Part shown: piece after piece, positions 11,931 to 22,841 of the stretch
How the letters are laid out: every line of letters begins with the position of its first letter
Numbering within the stretch: the stretch's first letter is position 1
Assembly: GCA_037974335.1 (NCBI GenBank)
Contig: CM075760.1
Location: 35,225,609 to 35,289,608 of the forward strand
Source of the DNA: Prionace glauca
Taxonomy: Eukaryota > Chordata > Chondrichthyes > Carcharhiniformes > Carcharhinidae
Length of the DNA stretch: 64,000 bases
Direction: 5' to 3'
Program-made: the position numbers and the translations under genes
The notes under the pieces: model-generated
What the model was told of the DNA's origin: nothing
The model's database searches: none
What the model saw: the letters and a program-made list of their open reading frames with translations, nothing else

Positions 11931-12144
11931 TTTGACAGATGGAAAAAAAGAACAGAACGAGATGAAAAGATGGAAATTAGCTTTAAAAATGTAATGGGGT
12001 TCGAAGAATGTGTTTCGTCTTGTTAATAACTACTGGGAGTTGTTCATCATATTTAATTGCTCTTGCATTTCCTGGAATATTTTATTGAAAGTTTGGGATG
12101 AAACTTGTAACATCCTCTTGTTCAAAAGAGACTGAGGAACAGAA

Positions 12145-12365
12145 TGAATGTATGCCACATTGCACTGCAAATGGACACTAAAGGACAATTCAACATGGCC
12201 ACTCCAACTACCCTGTACATCTTTGGACTGTAGGAAGAAAGCAGTAAACCTGGAGGAACTCCACGTACATACGGGGTGAATGTGTAAACACCACACAGTT
12301 ACACAAGGCTTAAGTGGAACCTGTGTCCCTAACAGTGTGAGGTACCAGTGCTTACCACTGTGTAA
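12145..12365 (-). mobile_element. Old SINE, left arm
   Basis: In reverse it reads GTGCTTACCACTG head remnants, GAGTTCCTCCAGGTTTACTG, CCAAAGATGTACAGG and TGGCCATGTTGAATTGTCC, the SINE body. It lacks the full B box. Mirror at 43,985-44,205, so it predates the palindrome. Confidence 0.75.
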
Positions 12366-13905
12366 ATAATTGTTATTAATTTTAGCATGATATTGTAATT
12401 TATTCAGTATTTATTGCACATTCTGTGTCTCAGTCAATAAATAAAGTTAATGAATGGCCCTGGACGCTCTTGATGTGATGTACAGCTGGTCATTCCGCTG
12501 CCAAGGCAATGCATCTTTCAAATGATTCACTGAACTTCTCTCTTTCTCTGTCTCTGACTGAACCTAAATCAGATAACCTCTCTCCTCTCTCTCAGTCTCC
12601 ATTAACTCACACAGGTTCCCAGGAGACGGATCTGACTCCGAGACTATTTCTTTTTTCTTCCTTAAGGCACCTTGTGACTGAAAAGATAAAGCACAAAAAT
12701 CTCAGCAGAGGTAAATTCATTGTAGGAACTTAACCATTTCACTCAATTAACCTCTCTCCTCTATTTCTCACACACAACACCCAGCACACTTAAACTTTCT
12801 ATTTCGGAATGTCTCTGCGGATAAAAAATGTTGCTTTAATTTTTTCTCTTTTCCCTCAATCGTAACCTTCAGTCCATCTTCCCTTCAATTAATCTGTTTA
12901 AACACCAAATATGATCATTTTCCTGATTCATTAATATGGGAATGGGGCTGACTGTAATGGGGATGACCGGCAGCAATCTGTGTGACTGTTCTTGATGCTT
13001 TCAGAGTGAGCTCACCCTCACAGGCAGGAAGACTGTTCACGGTGATAACATCAAACTGGCCCCGGTTGTTTCATTCTCAGGTAACACAACTTCCTGTTTC
13101 TCTGCTGCCGGTTCCAAACCGCACATCTCACTTCCGAGCAGAAAATAAATCCAGAGACCACAATCTGGTGAGAACATCTGTCAGTGCGGCTTATATCTGC
13201 CCACAGAGTCAGGGCAGAGTCAGACAGGTCACATTGCGGTGACATTTACAAATGAGCCTGATGTGACCTGTTTAAAGTTTCCATTCCTGGACATAACTGG
13301 ATGCTCAGTGGATCAGTCACTGAACTCCCCCGGGATCTGTGAAGGGAGGGAATGATAGCTGTTATCTTTTGTTGTTTGATCATTTTCTCTCCATCTGCTA
13401 TTTATTTTTGTCCCTCAGCTTTTATCTGTCAGCCCCCCCCCCCCCCCCCCGGTTTGCTTTCTCCTAACTCTCCCGCTGTCTCTATCTCCTTGCCAGTCTT
13501 TTCAACACATTTATTACTGTTCATAATCATGAAGTTGTGATTGGGTTAATTAAAGGGAGAATCTTTCAACTGGGGGACGGTCAGCAACCAATGGGCACAA
13601 ATTTATTTTATTGAGCAGCGAGACAGAAAGGTAAGTGTTTACTTTTACACAGGAGTTGTGATGAACTGGAATGAACAGCTTGGAAGGGTGATGGAATTAG
13701 ATTTCACAGAAACTTTGGAAAATAAATTCGAAATCTCCTTCATGGGGTGAAGTTTTGAAGGATTCTCGAGAATGGGAGAATTTTAAGGTTCATCTATATC
13801 AGTGTCCCAGCATCCTTTTTGTGTCCCTCCCTGTCCTTCATTAAAACGGAATAAAATGAAATATTTATACAACTGTCGTCTTGTGCTAATCTTATCTTTT
13901 GACAG
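12366..13905. other. Arm-conserved block without identified gene
   Basis: About 1.5 kb kept well in the mirror (42,446-43,984). It has a homopolymeric C run (about 13,431-13,451) that is only about 7 bases in the mirror, a CCAAT box near 13,588, and open frames of 60-90 codons that both arms partly share (12,982-13,242; 12,509-12,733). None has a recognisable domain, splice pattern or start context. It could be the promoter or end of a gene I cannot read, or ordinary unique DNA. Confidence 0.45.
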
Positions 13906-13909
13906 CACC

Positions 13910-14318
13910 TGTGAGTTGTGTGTGTGAGTGTGTATGTGTGTGTGAGTGTGTGTTTGTGTGTGTGTGTGTGTGTTTGTGTGTGAGTGTGTGTGTGTGTGTT
14001 TGTGTTTGTGTGTGTTTCTCTGTGTGTGTGTTTGTGTTTGTGTGTGTTTGTGTGTGTGTTGTGTGTGTGTCTGTGTGTGTGTTTGTGTGTGTGTTGTGTG
14101 TATGTCTGTGTGTGTGTTTGTGTGTGTGTGTATGTGTGGGTGTGTGTGTGTGTCTGTGTGTGTGGGTGTGTGTGTGTGGGTGTGTTTGTGTGTGTGTGTA
14201 TGTGTGGTTGTGTGTGTGGATGTGTGTGTGTGGGTGTGTGTGTGTTTGTGTGTGTGTATGTGTGGGTGTGTGGGTGTGGGTGTGTGTGTGTGGGTGTGTG
14301 TGTGTGGGTGTGTGTAAT
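13910..14318 (+). repeat. (TG)n-rich microsatellite, long form
   Basis: About 400 bases of TG with scattered TTTG, GGTG and TATG variants. The mirror tract (42,341-42,445) is only about 105 bases. All cysteine-valine open frames here are artefacts of the repeat. Confidence 0.97.
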
Positions 14319-14631
14319 TGCCAGGACCCATTCCGAAAGTCGATTCTATTTACAAAACATCACTTTGAACAGATTAGCATCGGATCAAACTTTTTTTTAG
14401 GAAAAACACAATAATCTTTAACATTTATTGCACTGCTTTTCTCCCTCCGATGAGGGTTTCATAGTTCGTCGTTTCAGTCCTCGTGAATACAAGCCTCAGT
14501 CAGGTGGCATCAGTCACTCTTGCGGTTGTGGTAGGGTTTCCAATCCGTGTTTGCCACACAAATCCCTGCCTCACTCCTCATGACAAAGAAACCTGTTCTC
14601 AGGCCCCAGAAATGATTCCTTCCTTATATCA

Positions 14632-16659
14632 GGTCCCAGTCTGACTCCGGGCCCGGCTGTCTCTGTCAGTGATACACTGGGGCCAGTCATTCACATTGTA
14701 ATGTTCTAATTCTCAGGTTCCAGTCTGACTCCGGTCCCAGCTGTCTCTGTTAGTGATACACTGGGGCCAGTCATTCACACTGTAATGTTCTAATTCTCAG
14801 GTCCCAGTCTGACTCCGGGCCCAGCTGTCTCCGTCAGTGATACACTAGGGCCAGTCATTCACATTGTAATGTTCTAATTCTCAGGTTCCAGTCTGACTCT
14901 GGGCCCAGCTATCTCTGTCAGTGATACACTGGGGCCGGTCATTCACATTGTAATGTTCTAATTCTCAGGTCCCAGTCTGACTCCGGGCCCAGCTGTCTCT
15001 GTCAGTGATACACTGGAGCCAGTCATTCACACTGTAATGTTCTAATTCTCAGGTTCCAGTCTGACTCCGGGCCCGGCTGTCTCTGTCAGTGATACACTGG
15101 GGCCAGTCATTCACATTGTAATGTTCTAATTCTCAGGTCCCAGTCTGACTCCGGGCCCAGCTGTCTCTGTCAGTGATACACTGGGGCCAGTCATTCACAT
15201 TGTAATGTTCTAATTCTCAGGTCCCAGTCTAACTCCGGGCCCAGCTGTCTCTGTTAGTGATACACTGGGGCCAGTCATTCACATTGTAATGTTCTAATTC
15301 TCAGGTCCCAGTCTGACTCCGGGCCCAGCTGTCTCTGTCAGAGATACACTGGGGCCAGTCATTCACATTGTAATGTTCTAATTCTCAGGTCCCAGTCTGA
15401 CTCCGGGCCCAGCTGTCTCTGTCAGTGATACACTGGGGCCAGTCATTCACATTGTAATGTTCTAATTCTCAGATCCCAGTCGGACTCCGGGCCCAGCTGT
15501 CTCTGTCAGTGATACACTGGGGCCAGTCATTCACATTGTAATATTCTAATTCTCAGGTCCCAGTCTGACTCCGGGACCAGCTGTCTCTGTTAGTGATACA
15601 CTGGGGCCAGTCATTCACATTGTAATGTTCTAATTCTCAGGTCCCAGTCTGACTCCGGGCCCAGCTGTCTCTGTCAGTGATACACTGGGGCCAGTCATTT
15701 ACATTGTAATGTTCTAATTCTCAGGTCCCAGTCTGACTCCGGACCCAGCTGTCTCTGTTAGTGATACACTGGAGCCAGTCATTCACATTGTAATGTTCTA
15801 ATTCTCAGGTCCCAGTCTGATTCCGGGCCCAGCTGTCTCTGTCAGTGATACACTGGAGCCAGTCATTCACATTGTAATGTTCTAATTCTCAGGTCCCAGT
15901 CTGATTCCGGGCCCAGCTGTCTCTGTCAGTGATACACTGGGGCCAGTCATTCACATTGTAATGTTCTAATTCTCAGGTCCCAGTCTGACTCTGGGCCCAA
16001 CTGTCTCTGTCAGTGATACACTGGGGCCAGTCATTCACATTGTAATGTTCTAATTCTCAGGTCCCAGTCTGACTCCGGGCCCAGCTGTCTCTGTCAGTGA
16101 TACACTGGGGCCAGTCATTCACATTGTAATGTTCTAATTCTCAGGTCCCAGTCTGACTCCGGGCCCAGCTGTCTCTGTCAGTGATACACTGGGGCCAGTC
16201 ATTCACATTGTAATGTTCTAATTCTCAGGTCCCAGTCTGACTCCGTGCCCAGCTGTCTCTGTCAGTGATATACTGGGGCCAGTCATTCACATTGTAATGT
16301 TCTAATTCTAATTCTAATTCTCAGGTCCCAGTCTGACTCCGGGCCCAGCTGTCTCTGTCAGTGATACACTGGGGCCAGTCATTCACATTGTAATGTTCTA
16401 ATTCTCAGGTCCCAGTCTGACTCCGGGCCCAGCTGTCTCTGTCAGTGATACACTGGGGCCAGTCATTCACATTGTAATGTTCTAATTCTCAGGTCGCAGT
16501 CTGACTCCGGGCCCAGCTGTCTCTGTCAGTGATACACTGGGGCCAGACATTCACATTGTAATGTTCTAATTCTCAGGTTCCAGTCTGATTCCGGGCCCAT
16601 CTGTCTCTGTTAGTGATACACTGGAGCCGGTCATTCAAATTATAATGTTCTAATTCTCC
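14632..16659 (+). repeat. 84-bp minisatellite, about 24 units
   Basis: Head-to-tail 84-bp units starting GTCCCAGTCTGACTCC and ending TTCTAATTCTCAG. Span 2,028 bases; after removing a 12-bp TTCTAA-type slip near 16,308 it fits 24 units. Units differ by few substitutions, the outer ones by most, as expected for arrays that turn over by unequal exchange. Each unit ends in a splice-acceptor-like CTAATTCTCAG next to GT, which may be chance. The mirror array at 41,442-42,029 has 7 units. Confidence 0.97.
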
Positions 16660-16957
16660 ATGATTATTTTTTGGAAACCGTTATCCAATCAGTTGTGAAT
16701 TAGAACCTGTGTCTAATGTTGCTTCATTTGACACGTGCCAGCCACTATTGGACAAATTACTCTTCCTAGAATTATCACACGCACAAAAAAAATATTTAAA
16801 TGTTATACCATGCTTGTCTGTCTTACTCGCGAGATCCCATACATTGCTTTACGTGACTCTCCCAGCCAGTTTATGTCATCATGGCGCTAGCATATCTGTC
16901 TATATTAGGTTAGGTTCTTCCTCTGCTGTTAGAGCATAATTTTTAATCATTTATAGG

Positions 16958-17068
16958 GTGTGGGCAGCACTGACATCTGTTGCCCTTCTCTGATTGCCCC
17001 TGACAATGTGGTGATGAGCTGCTACCTTGAATCGCTGCAGTCCATGTTCACCTGGCAATATCATTGTT
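16958..17068 (-). mobile_element. LINE 3' end scrap, left arm
   Basis: Contains GTTGCCCTTCTCTGATTGCC and TGAATCGCTGCAGTCCATGT, the same 3' region as the LINE piece at 56,925-57,610. Mirror at 41,045-41,150. Confidence 0.65.
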
Positions 17069-17440
17069 TATATCATACTGTCTGTCCATCCTAATGATAG
17101 ATCTGATCTTGAATCATCGCATTACCGAGATTGTACAACCTATACACAGTAGAAAATATTTAGGATGGTTACCATGGAATTGGTGAAGGTAACGGTTAAA
17201 CAGAAATATTGCTCCTTATCTGGAGAGTAGCAGATGTTTCAATCCTTTGCATCAATAGGAATCAGAAGTCTGACAATTCCAGGTATAATTATCTCCTGTC
17301 GGCTATATATCCAAGGTCATTTTCACCATCATTTTCACAAATCAGCACACAATTGAGTCGTACATCAGAAAGTTTAGTGAGACACTGAGAAGATCAATTT
17401 TCGTAGTCTCCTCGTCATTCGAGATGTGATTTATCCATTT
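17069..17440. other. No feature recognised
   Basis: Unique-looking DNA mirrored at 40,670-41,045. No coding, RNA or repeat signature seen. Confidence 0.5.
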
Positions 17441-18145
17441 TCCAACAGATCTCTAAACACAGATAAATTAACGCCAGGAACAAAACAGTGAGGCTGTAAT
17501 CATGCTTAACGCATGAGCAAACAACAGAATGGTTGTCAATAAATAGCTACATATTAAATGCTCTTCAGGTGAAACACATGAACTGTTTGGTGTTTTCATG
17601 CATTCATGGAAGGCAGAGATGGGCTGAAGGTTATGGTTGGGAAAACTGAAGGGGAATTGCTAAAAGAGATCATTTCTCCAAAGGAAGGTATTAGAAAACA
17701 GAATATTTGAAATAAATAAGCACGCAAATGTCTGTGATGTTTCTTGGACATAGAACCATCGAATTCCTACAGTTCAGAAACACAAATCTGGTCCACCGAG
17801 TCTGTGTCCCACCCAGCTTCTCCCCTCTGCCCTATCCCCGTTAGCCCCACACAGTTACCATGGCTAATCCACATATTCTAAGGGAAAATAACGGACAATT
17901 TTGCATGGTCAATTCAACTAATATGATCTGTTGTAATATAAACAAGGGACGGGTTTTATGCAGTGATACGGAGACAGTCGAGTGCACCAGATATCGATAC
18001 AGCACCTGTACTAATATGAATGCAGACTGGGCCCAGTTCAGTCATTATTGAGAGAGAGTATACAGTATATTACTAACCAGCGTGGTGTTTTCTGATATAA
18101 TCAGAGATATGCCAGACTCAGTTTTGACAAAGACACGGTCTATCC
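17440..18145 (+). repeat. Roughly 700-bp internal duplication, copy 1, left arm
   Basis: Matches 24,745-25,460 in the same orientation, for example GAACTGTTTGGTGTTTTCAT, AAAAGAGATCATTTCTCC and ATTACTAACCAGCGTGGTGT. The two copies bracket the receptor gene and the back-to-back LINEs, about 7.3 kb apart. Both contain the same old SINE, so the duplication followed that SINE and preceded the palindrome. Confidence 0.85.
17745..17925 (-). mobile_element. SINE 3' part, left arm
   Basis: In reverse: GGTTCTATG tail, then GACTCGGTGG, GGGGATAGGGCAGAGGGG, TTAGCCATGGTAACTGTGTG and ATTGACCATGCAAAATTGTC. Lies inside the 700-bp duplication. Mirror at 40,175-40,350. Confidence 0.75.
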
Positions 18146-18960
18146 TAATATATGCAGAGACAATGTGCGCTGTAATTTAAACTGAGACTGCTTCCAGCGT
18201 ATCAGCGCTATCAGAAAATAGGGACATGATCTGGTGTGACATAAACAGAGATGTGGCCCAGTGGAATAACAAGTGAGACAATACAGAGTAAAACAAAATT
18301 TGAGAAATGATAATGTGTAAAGTGAACAAAGGTATAATGTGGCGCATTAATTATGGAGACAGCGCAATAAAACTGTCCCCTCGTGTAATTTTGTCTGATT
18401 CTGGCCATTGTAAGATATAAACTGAGACAAATCGAATGCAGTAATTCCAAACCAAACCTTTAGATCGATGTAAACTTTGACGGGGCAATTGCAGAAATAA
18501 ATAATTCATGTAACAGAATAATTAGAGACAGGATATTATTAAATATAATAGGGAGGCGGACTAGTGCAGCAGTGATTGAGAGGCTGTCCATGTTTCTTTA
18601 TAAGTGGCAGGTTCCAACAATGTAATAACTGAGACAGAGCCTGGTGTAATGCAAACAGTAACATGTCCCGGTGCATTATCAGGAGTGAGAGGGTCCAGTG
18701 AAGTAACAGCGGAGATATGGAGTTTCATGACATGAGGCGAGAATTAATTCCGTGCTGTCGTAACTGCCAGAATAAATGGAGCAATGAGGCTTGGTGCAGT
18801 ATTGTAACAACTGGGATTTTGCTGAATACAGAATCAACTGAGAATTATTGCCAGATAATCAGAAATATCATTTCGTGTCAGAGAAACTGGGTCACGTTTA
18901 GGATGGACAAAGACTGAGCCTACTACAGAAATAACTGAGATGATCATCTGTGTCGTGTCG
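17925..18960 (-). repeat. Degenerate tandem repeat, core TGTAATATAAACAGAGA
   Basis: About 1 kb of drifting 40-50 base units with cores such as TAATATAAACAAGGGAC, TGACATAAACAGAGATGTGG, AAGATATAAACTGAGACAAA and TAATAACTGAGACAGAGCCT. It is the reverse of the family at 9,680-10,700. Mirror at 39,120-40,175. Open frames here are not supported as genes. Confidence 0.6.
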
Positions 18961-19059
18961 TACCAAAGAGCACAGTTTCACTGCCATCTCCTGGACGACG
19001 TTTGCCATTGCAGGTGTTGTGAAATGCTGATTTCAGTTGCTGTTTCTCATTCTTTCATG

Positions 19060-19345
19060 GGCTGTATATCCAGCTGGTAAGGCCAGCATATATTGGCAAT
19101 CACTAACACACTGAATTTACTGGTTTTCTAGACCATCATAGAAGGCACGTAATCGCCAAACAAGTGTGCGCCTGGAGTCACCTCTGGGCTAAACTGGGGA
19201 ATGATGGAAGGTTTTCCTTTCGGCAGAATGTTAGAGAATCTGATATATTTCTTGTCATGGCCGCAATTACGGAAACGATCTTTAAATTCAAAACTGTAAT
19301 TGCATTTTAGAACCTTTTGTAGTTGGATTTGAATGTATATCTTGA
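19060..19345 (-). mobile_element. Old tRNA-SINE of the second type, left arm
   Basis: Follows, 3' end first, the pattern of the SINE at 60,150-60,430: AAGGCCAGCATATATTGGCA, CCTGGAGTCACCTCTGGGCT, GGAAGGTTTTCCTTTC, TCTTGTCATGG and TTTAAATTCAAA. Heavily worn. Mirror at 38,750-39,080, where a TTACCAGCTGGCC unit is repeated. Confidence 0.6.
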
Positions 19346-19454
19346 GAAATTTGCCTACCCTCGGAATTACTTTCGCAGAGACGTTACCTCTGTGCTACTA
19401 TCTTCCTTTCAACATTGATAAAGTACTTACAGCAGAGAAGAAGGCCATTTTGAA

Positions 19455-20640
19455 GCGTCATGTGTGTTTTGGTCCTCTAAAGGAGCAATTCATCCAAGAA
19501 CACTCTGTACTCCACAGTCCAGCATTTTGTTCATTTTCAGACAATTATCCAATCCCATTTTGAACCCATTAATTGGCTCTGCCTGCACCACACTCTCAAA
19601 CAGCACATTCCTGATCTGGATCACTCACTGTCTGACAATGTTTTTCGTGATGTCTCCATGTTTCTTCCACCAATTTACTACAACCCGCGCCCTCTGTGTC
19701 AAGATCTTTCTGTCATTGACCAGTTTCTCTCTATCTACTCTATCAAGACCCCTCAGGATTTTGAATGTCTCATTAAAGTCACATCAGCAACTTTCTGTCA
19801 AGGAAATTAGTCCCATCCTCTCCAAAATATTTTCGTCACCGAAGTTTCTGATCTCTGGAATTATTCTCGTGTTTTTCTTCCCTGCTTCCAGCCTATTGAC
19901 TTTACATGCTGCCTTACGTTCGGTGCCCAAAATTGGAACGATTTTTTCGGCTGACTATTTTCCATGTGTTAGCTACAAAAATAGCACAACTTCCTTGCTT
20001 CTGCATTCTTTTCCCCAATAGACAAAAAAAACCTATTCCCTTTTTCTGTTTGCCGCTGTCTGAACCTATCTTGCATCATGAATGATTTATACACAGATTC
20101 ACTCCAGTCCCTCGGCGTCTATATTCACTTTCGTGGCCTTTTCATTATTTCCATTTTTCTCTTCAAATTCTGCTGAACAAAACTAATCATGGAACTTTTC
20201 TCTGCAATAGGATAAATATCCAAATTACTCATCCATTCCACCAATTAGTTCTTTTTTTGCGTTCTGAAGTTCTGAATGATCTACTGATGGTTGGCAATGT
20301 TTCCAAGTTTTGGATCGTTCACAGATTTTGAAAGGCTGGCCTCCACTTCAAGCTCTCGGGCATTACTATGTCGTGAATTTCAATGTTCATATAACCTTTT
20401 CCTGGCAACATGACTGCAAGATTTGTTCTACTCCGAAAAACAGCTACGAATTGTTTCCTGGCACTCAGGCAATTTCCTATCCATGTTGCTCCTATCCATT
20501 TTATTCTCTGATCTCCACAGTTACTCACAAGGCTGCGGTGCAGCACAGTATCACATGACTTTTGGACGCCTATTAAGAGAAATACACTCACAAACTATCT
20601 GTTACTCAGCATAAAACTCAAACAAGTTAATTAAACTGGA
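19455..20640 (-). mobile_element. Ancient LINE RT and C-terminal relic, left arm
   Basis: Minus frame 20,591-20,319 reads KSCDTVLHRSLVSNCGDQ then WIGNCLSARKQFVAVFRSRT, the RT palm 'KAFDTV-HRSLVSKL' block. Further along, FKILRGLDRVDREKLVNDRK and ILTQRARVV form a LINE C-terminus. The plus-strand 185-codon frame at 19,464-20,021 is the antisense shadow. Mirror at 37,455-38,640, nearly identical to it. Confidence 0.75.
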
Positions 20641-20689
20641 TCTGACCTGAACAAATACATTCTGGCTGAATTTGTGAAGAAACATATAA

Positions 20690-21070
20690 TTGGGATGATT
20701 TCTGCAGTGATGAAGAGAGTGAAAATATAAATGCTAAATGTGCTAACGGCACAAAGATAGATCGGAAATTTGGCCGTTGGCGAGGGCAGTGGGCATATCT
20801 CGAATATTGTGCACAGTTCTTGTCTCCTTATCTTAAAAAAAAGTTAATGTGTTAAAATAATAGTTCAGAGGAGTCTCACTAAACCATTGCCAGCTATGTT
20901 TGGGTTATCTTATGAGAAAGGGATAGTGACGTCAAGTTTGTACCCAGAGAGTTCAAAAGAGTAAGAGGCAAATTGACTGAAACCTTCAAAACTCTAAGTG
21001 GTGCTAACAGTGTGGATGTTAAACGGAAGTTTACTCTTGTCCAGTGTGTGGCTGTATTGGGTGTGTCTCT
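20690..21070 (+). mobile_element. Ancient LINE C-terminal relic, left arm
   Basis: Plus strand: TGTGCTAACGGCACAAAGAT (a worn FADDTKI), then 'YLEYCAQFLSPYL', then TTCAAAACTCTAAGTGGTGC, an internally deleted CR1-like RT to C-terminus. It faces the LINE at 19,455-20,640 back to back. Mirror at 37,010-37,415. Confidence 0.7.
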
Positions 21071-22240
21071 GAGTGCAGATATTTTGGGTCTGGTTTCTGC
21101 GCCTGTTTCCAATGCTGTACTGTCCACGGGAGGGCGCTCTCTGATCACTTATCCAACATCATACTCTCCTTTTGCAGAAAATGACGATTTGCTGATACGA
21201 AAATGAGCAGAGAAAATAAATCTTATCAAATCAAATTGCATTTTTTCCATTCTTTTGATTCAACCTTTAACTTCAATACATTTATTTAACATCAACATCT
21301 TTATTCTGAATGAATATCTCTGAAAGAGACAACATTGAAATGCAAGCATGACTGACCAACAAAAGAATTCGAGTCACTGGAGCTATCGCTCCTGTTTTCA
21401 ATCAGGAAGCAATTCCAGGTCCTCTTCGTTCATCTGCTGCACGCAATCAACAAATTGTCAGTCCCTGACCCGAATTAAACCCAGGCCGCGATGGTGAGAG
21501 GGCTGATTCCAAACAGATGGACCATTAGGGAAGATAGCGATGGAACATTTAGCCCGCCTTTCCACTTCATAATTTAAAAAAAATATATACACAAGGAATA
21601 TTTGTTGGACAAAAGTCATGTCCAGAAAGAACATGAATGACTCCTTCAGCCAATGAAACACTAATTGTTGTTATCTGGAACAAGAAATCGACAGTGAGGT
21701 GAAATAGTCTCACAGGTTTTTCATGTGATTTTTTTAATTTCCAAAACTGTCCAATCTCGTCACTGCTGATACTGTGAAACTTACGAGGTAAACACACAAC
21801 AGATTCTCGTCACTTCAAACTATCTGCTTTCCACCTCAGCATTTTGCAGATTTAAAAGCACCGTTCTTTAAAAGTTTTAGACTATCCTCATTGTACTGAT
21901 TATTACCGACTTGCTGTGTATTTTATATATTGATAAAACCTGTACTTGTAATATAAACAGCAATAGACATTCTCTGCTGGTGTGGCAGCTTTGTGCGCAC
22001 ATACAATTCTAAACACTTCCATGCTTTCGCTGTTCGGAATTATAGCGATTATTGCGTTTGCAAACTTGGAAAATGTTTTCAAATCACCTGACTCATTTCA
22101 AATTGTTTTTGTTAAATGTTAATGCAGTACATAATCTCACAGCCATAGGACTTTTACAAACCCTTATGTCTTTAATGATATTATACAACTGCAGTTATAG
22201 AGAAATGGAGAAAAATTGGGGCAAGTGCTATTTTCTGAAT
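21071..22240. other. Intergenic, one tRNA relic only
   Basis: Mirrored at about 35,845-37,010. Apart from the tRNA-Glu relic at 21,462-21,531 I see no gene. Short open frames shared between arms show no domain. Confidence 0.5.
21462..21531 (-). pseudogene. tRNA-Glu (CTC-like) relic, left arm
   Basis: On the minus strand the order TCCCTAATGGTCCATCTGTT, GGAATCAGCCCTCTCACCAT, CGCGGCCTGGGTTTAATTCG, GGTCAGGGA follows tRNA-Glu from acceptor to acceptor. The anticodon position reads CTC. The D arm is worn (TCCATCTGTT for TCTAGTGGTT) and the B box reads GGGTTTAATTCG. Mirror at 36,552-36,622. Confidence 0.75.
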
Positions 22241-22287
22241 CTTTGTCAAACACCTTACTGAAATCCATATAGACGACATCAACGGCT
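22241..22287 (-). mobile_element. Tiny CR1 RT scrap, left arm
   Basis: Reverse of VxxVYMDFSKxFDK coding DNA (CTTTGTCAAACACCTTACTG, AAATCCATATAGACGACATC), only 47 bases, with no other CR1 sequence beside it. Present in the mirror at 35,800-35,843. Confidence 0.8.
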
Positions 22288-22841
22288 CGTTTCAATGCTG
22301 GGTCTGGTTCGTCCTGCTCGGCCTCCTAAGTGAGTGAGTTTCTGCAGACGGAAGCTCGCCTCTTCCACCACCAGCACTGTGGCCCAAGTTCCCTTTACTG
22401 GGAGACAATGTGGTCGAGAGGCGAAACCCGCTGTTTCTGTTTCAGGCCCTGAGTTTCTCACTGGCGGAGATGGAGAGCAGGAGCTGGAGTGCCTGGAATT
22501 CTTTCTGAAGTTCGTGGTGTGCTGGGAATTGATTTTTTTTCTTGCAATGGTTGAGGTTTTATGGGTTGTAGATGATTGAAACATTCCCATGGGAGGGTAT
22601 CTCCCAAACAGAATTGATAGGAAACAGGCCCTGATAGGAACGTCCCTCACAACCACGCGGATCCATTGCCATGATTCTTTACTAATAACCTATCAACTGC
22701 CTTTAAGTGCCCCTCCCGGTTGATGGGAATGGCACTGGGTATCAACTTCCACCCTTGGAAGATCAGACTTAACTTTGGGCAAAGTGATCTTCCCATGAGA
22801 AATTCTGCTTGGGGGCTTCCTGTTGTTGAAGAAGAAATCTG
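22288..22841. other. Receptor 3' flank, possible 3' UTR
   Basis: Runs downstream of the left receptor stop codon and is well kept in the mirror (35,252-35,800). No AATAAA signal is obvious close to the stop. Open frames of 80-125 codons occur on both strands and lie in the same place in both arms, but none has a known domain. Confidence 0.4.

Noticed and set aside
13899-14414. Long cysteine-valine-rich open frames on both strands
   Set aside because: They are translations of the (TG)n tract and have no start context or homologue.
14632-16659. CRISPR-like array
   Set aside because: The whole 84-bp unit is conserved with no variable spacers and the context is eukaryotic; it is a minisatellite.
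19464-20021. 185-codon plus frame, nearly identical in both arms
   Set aside because: It is the antisense of a dead LINE C-terminus; the near identity comes from the high-identity tract, not coding constraint.
22279-22656. 125-codon minus frame behind the receptor, partly kept in the mirror
   Set aside because: Both strands are open here and the mirror frame is shorter; it probably lies in the receptor 3' flank.
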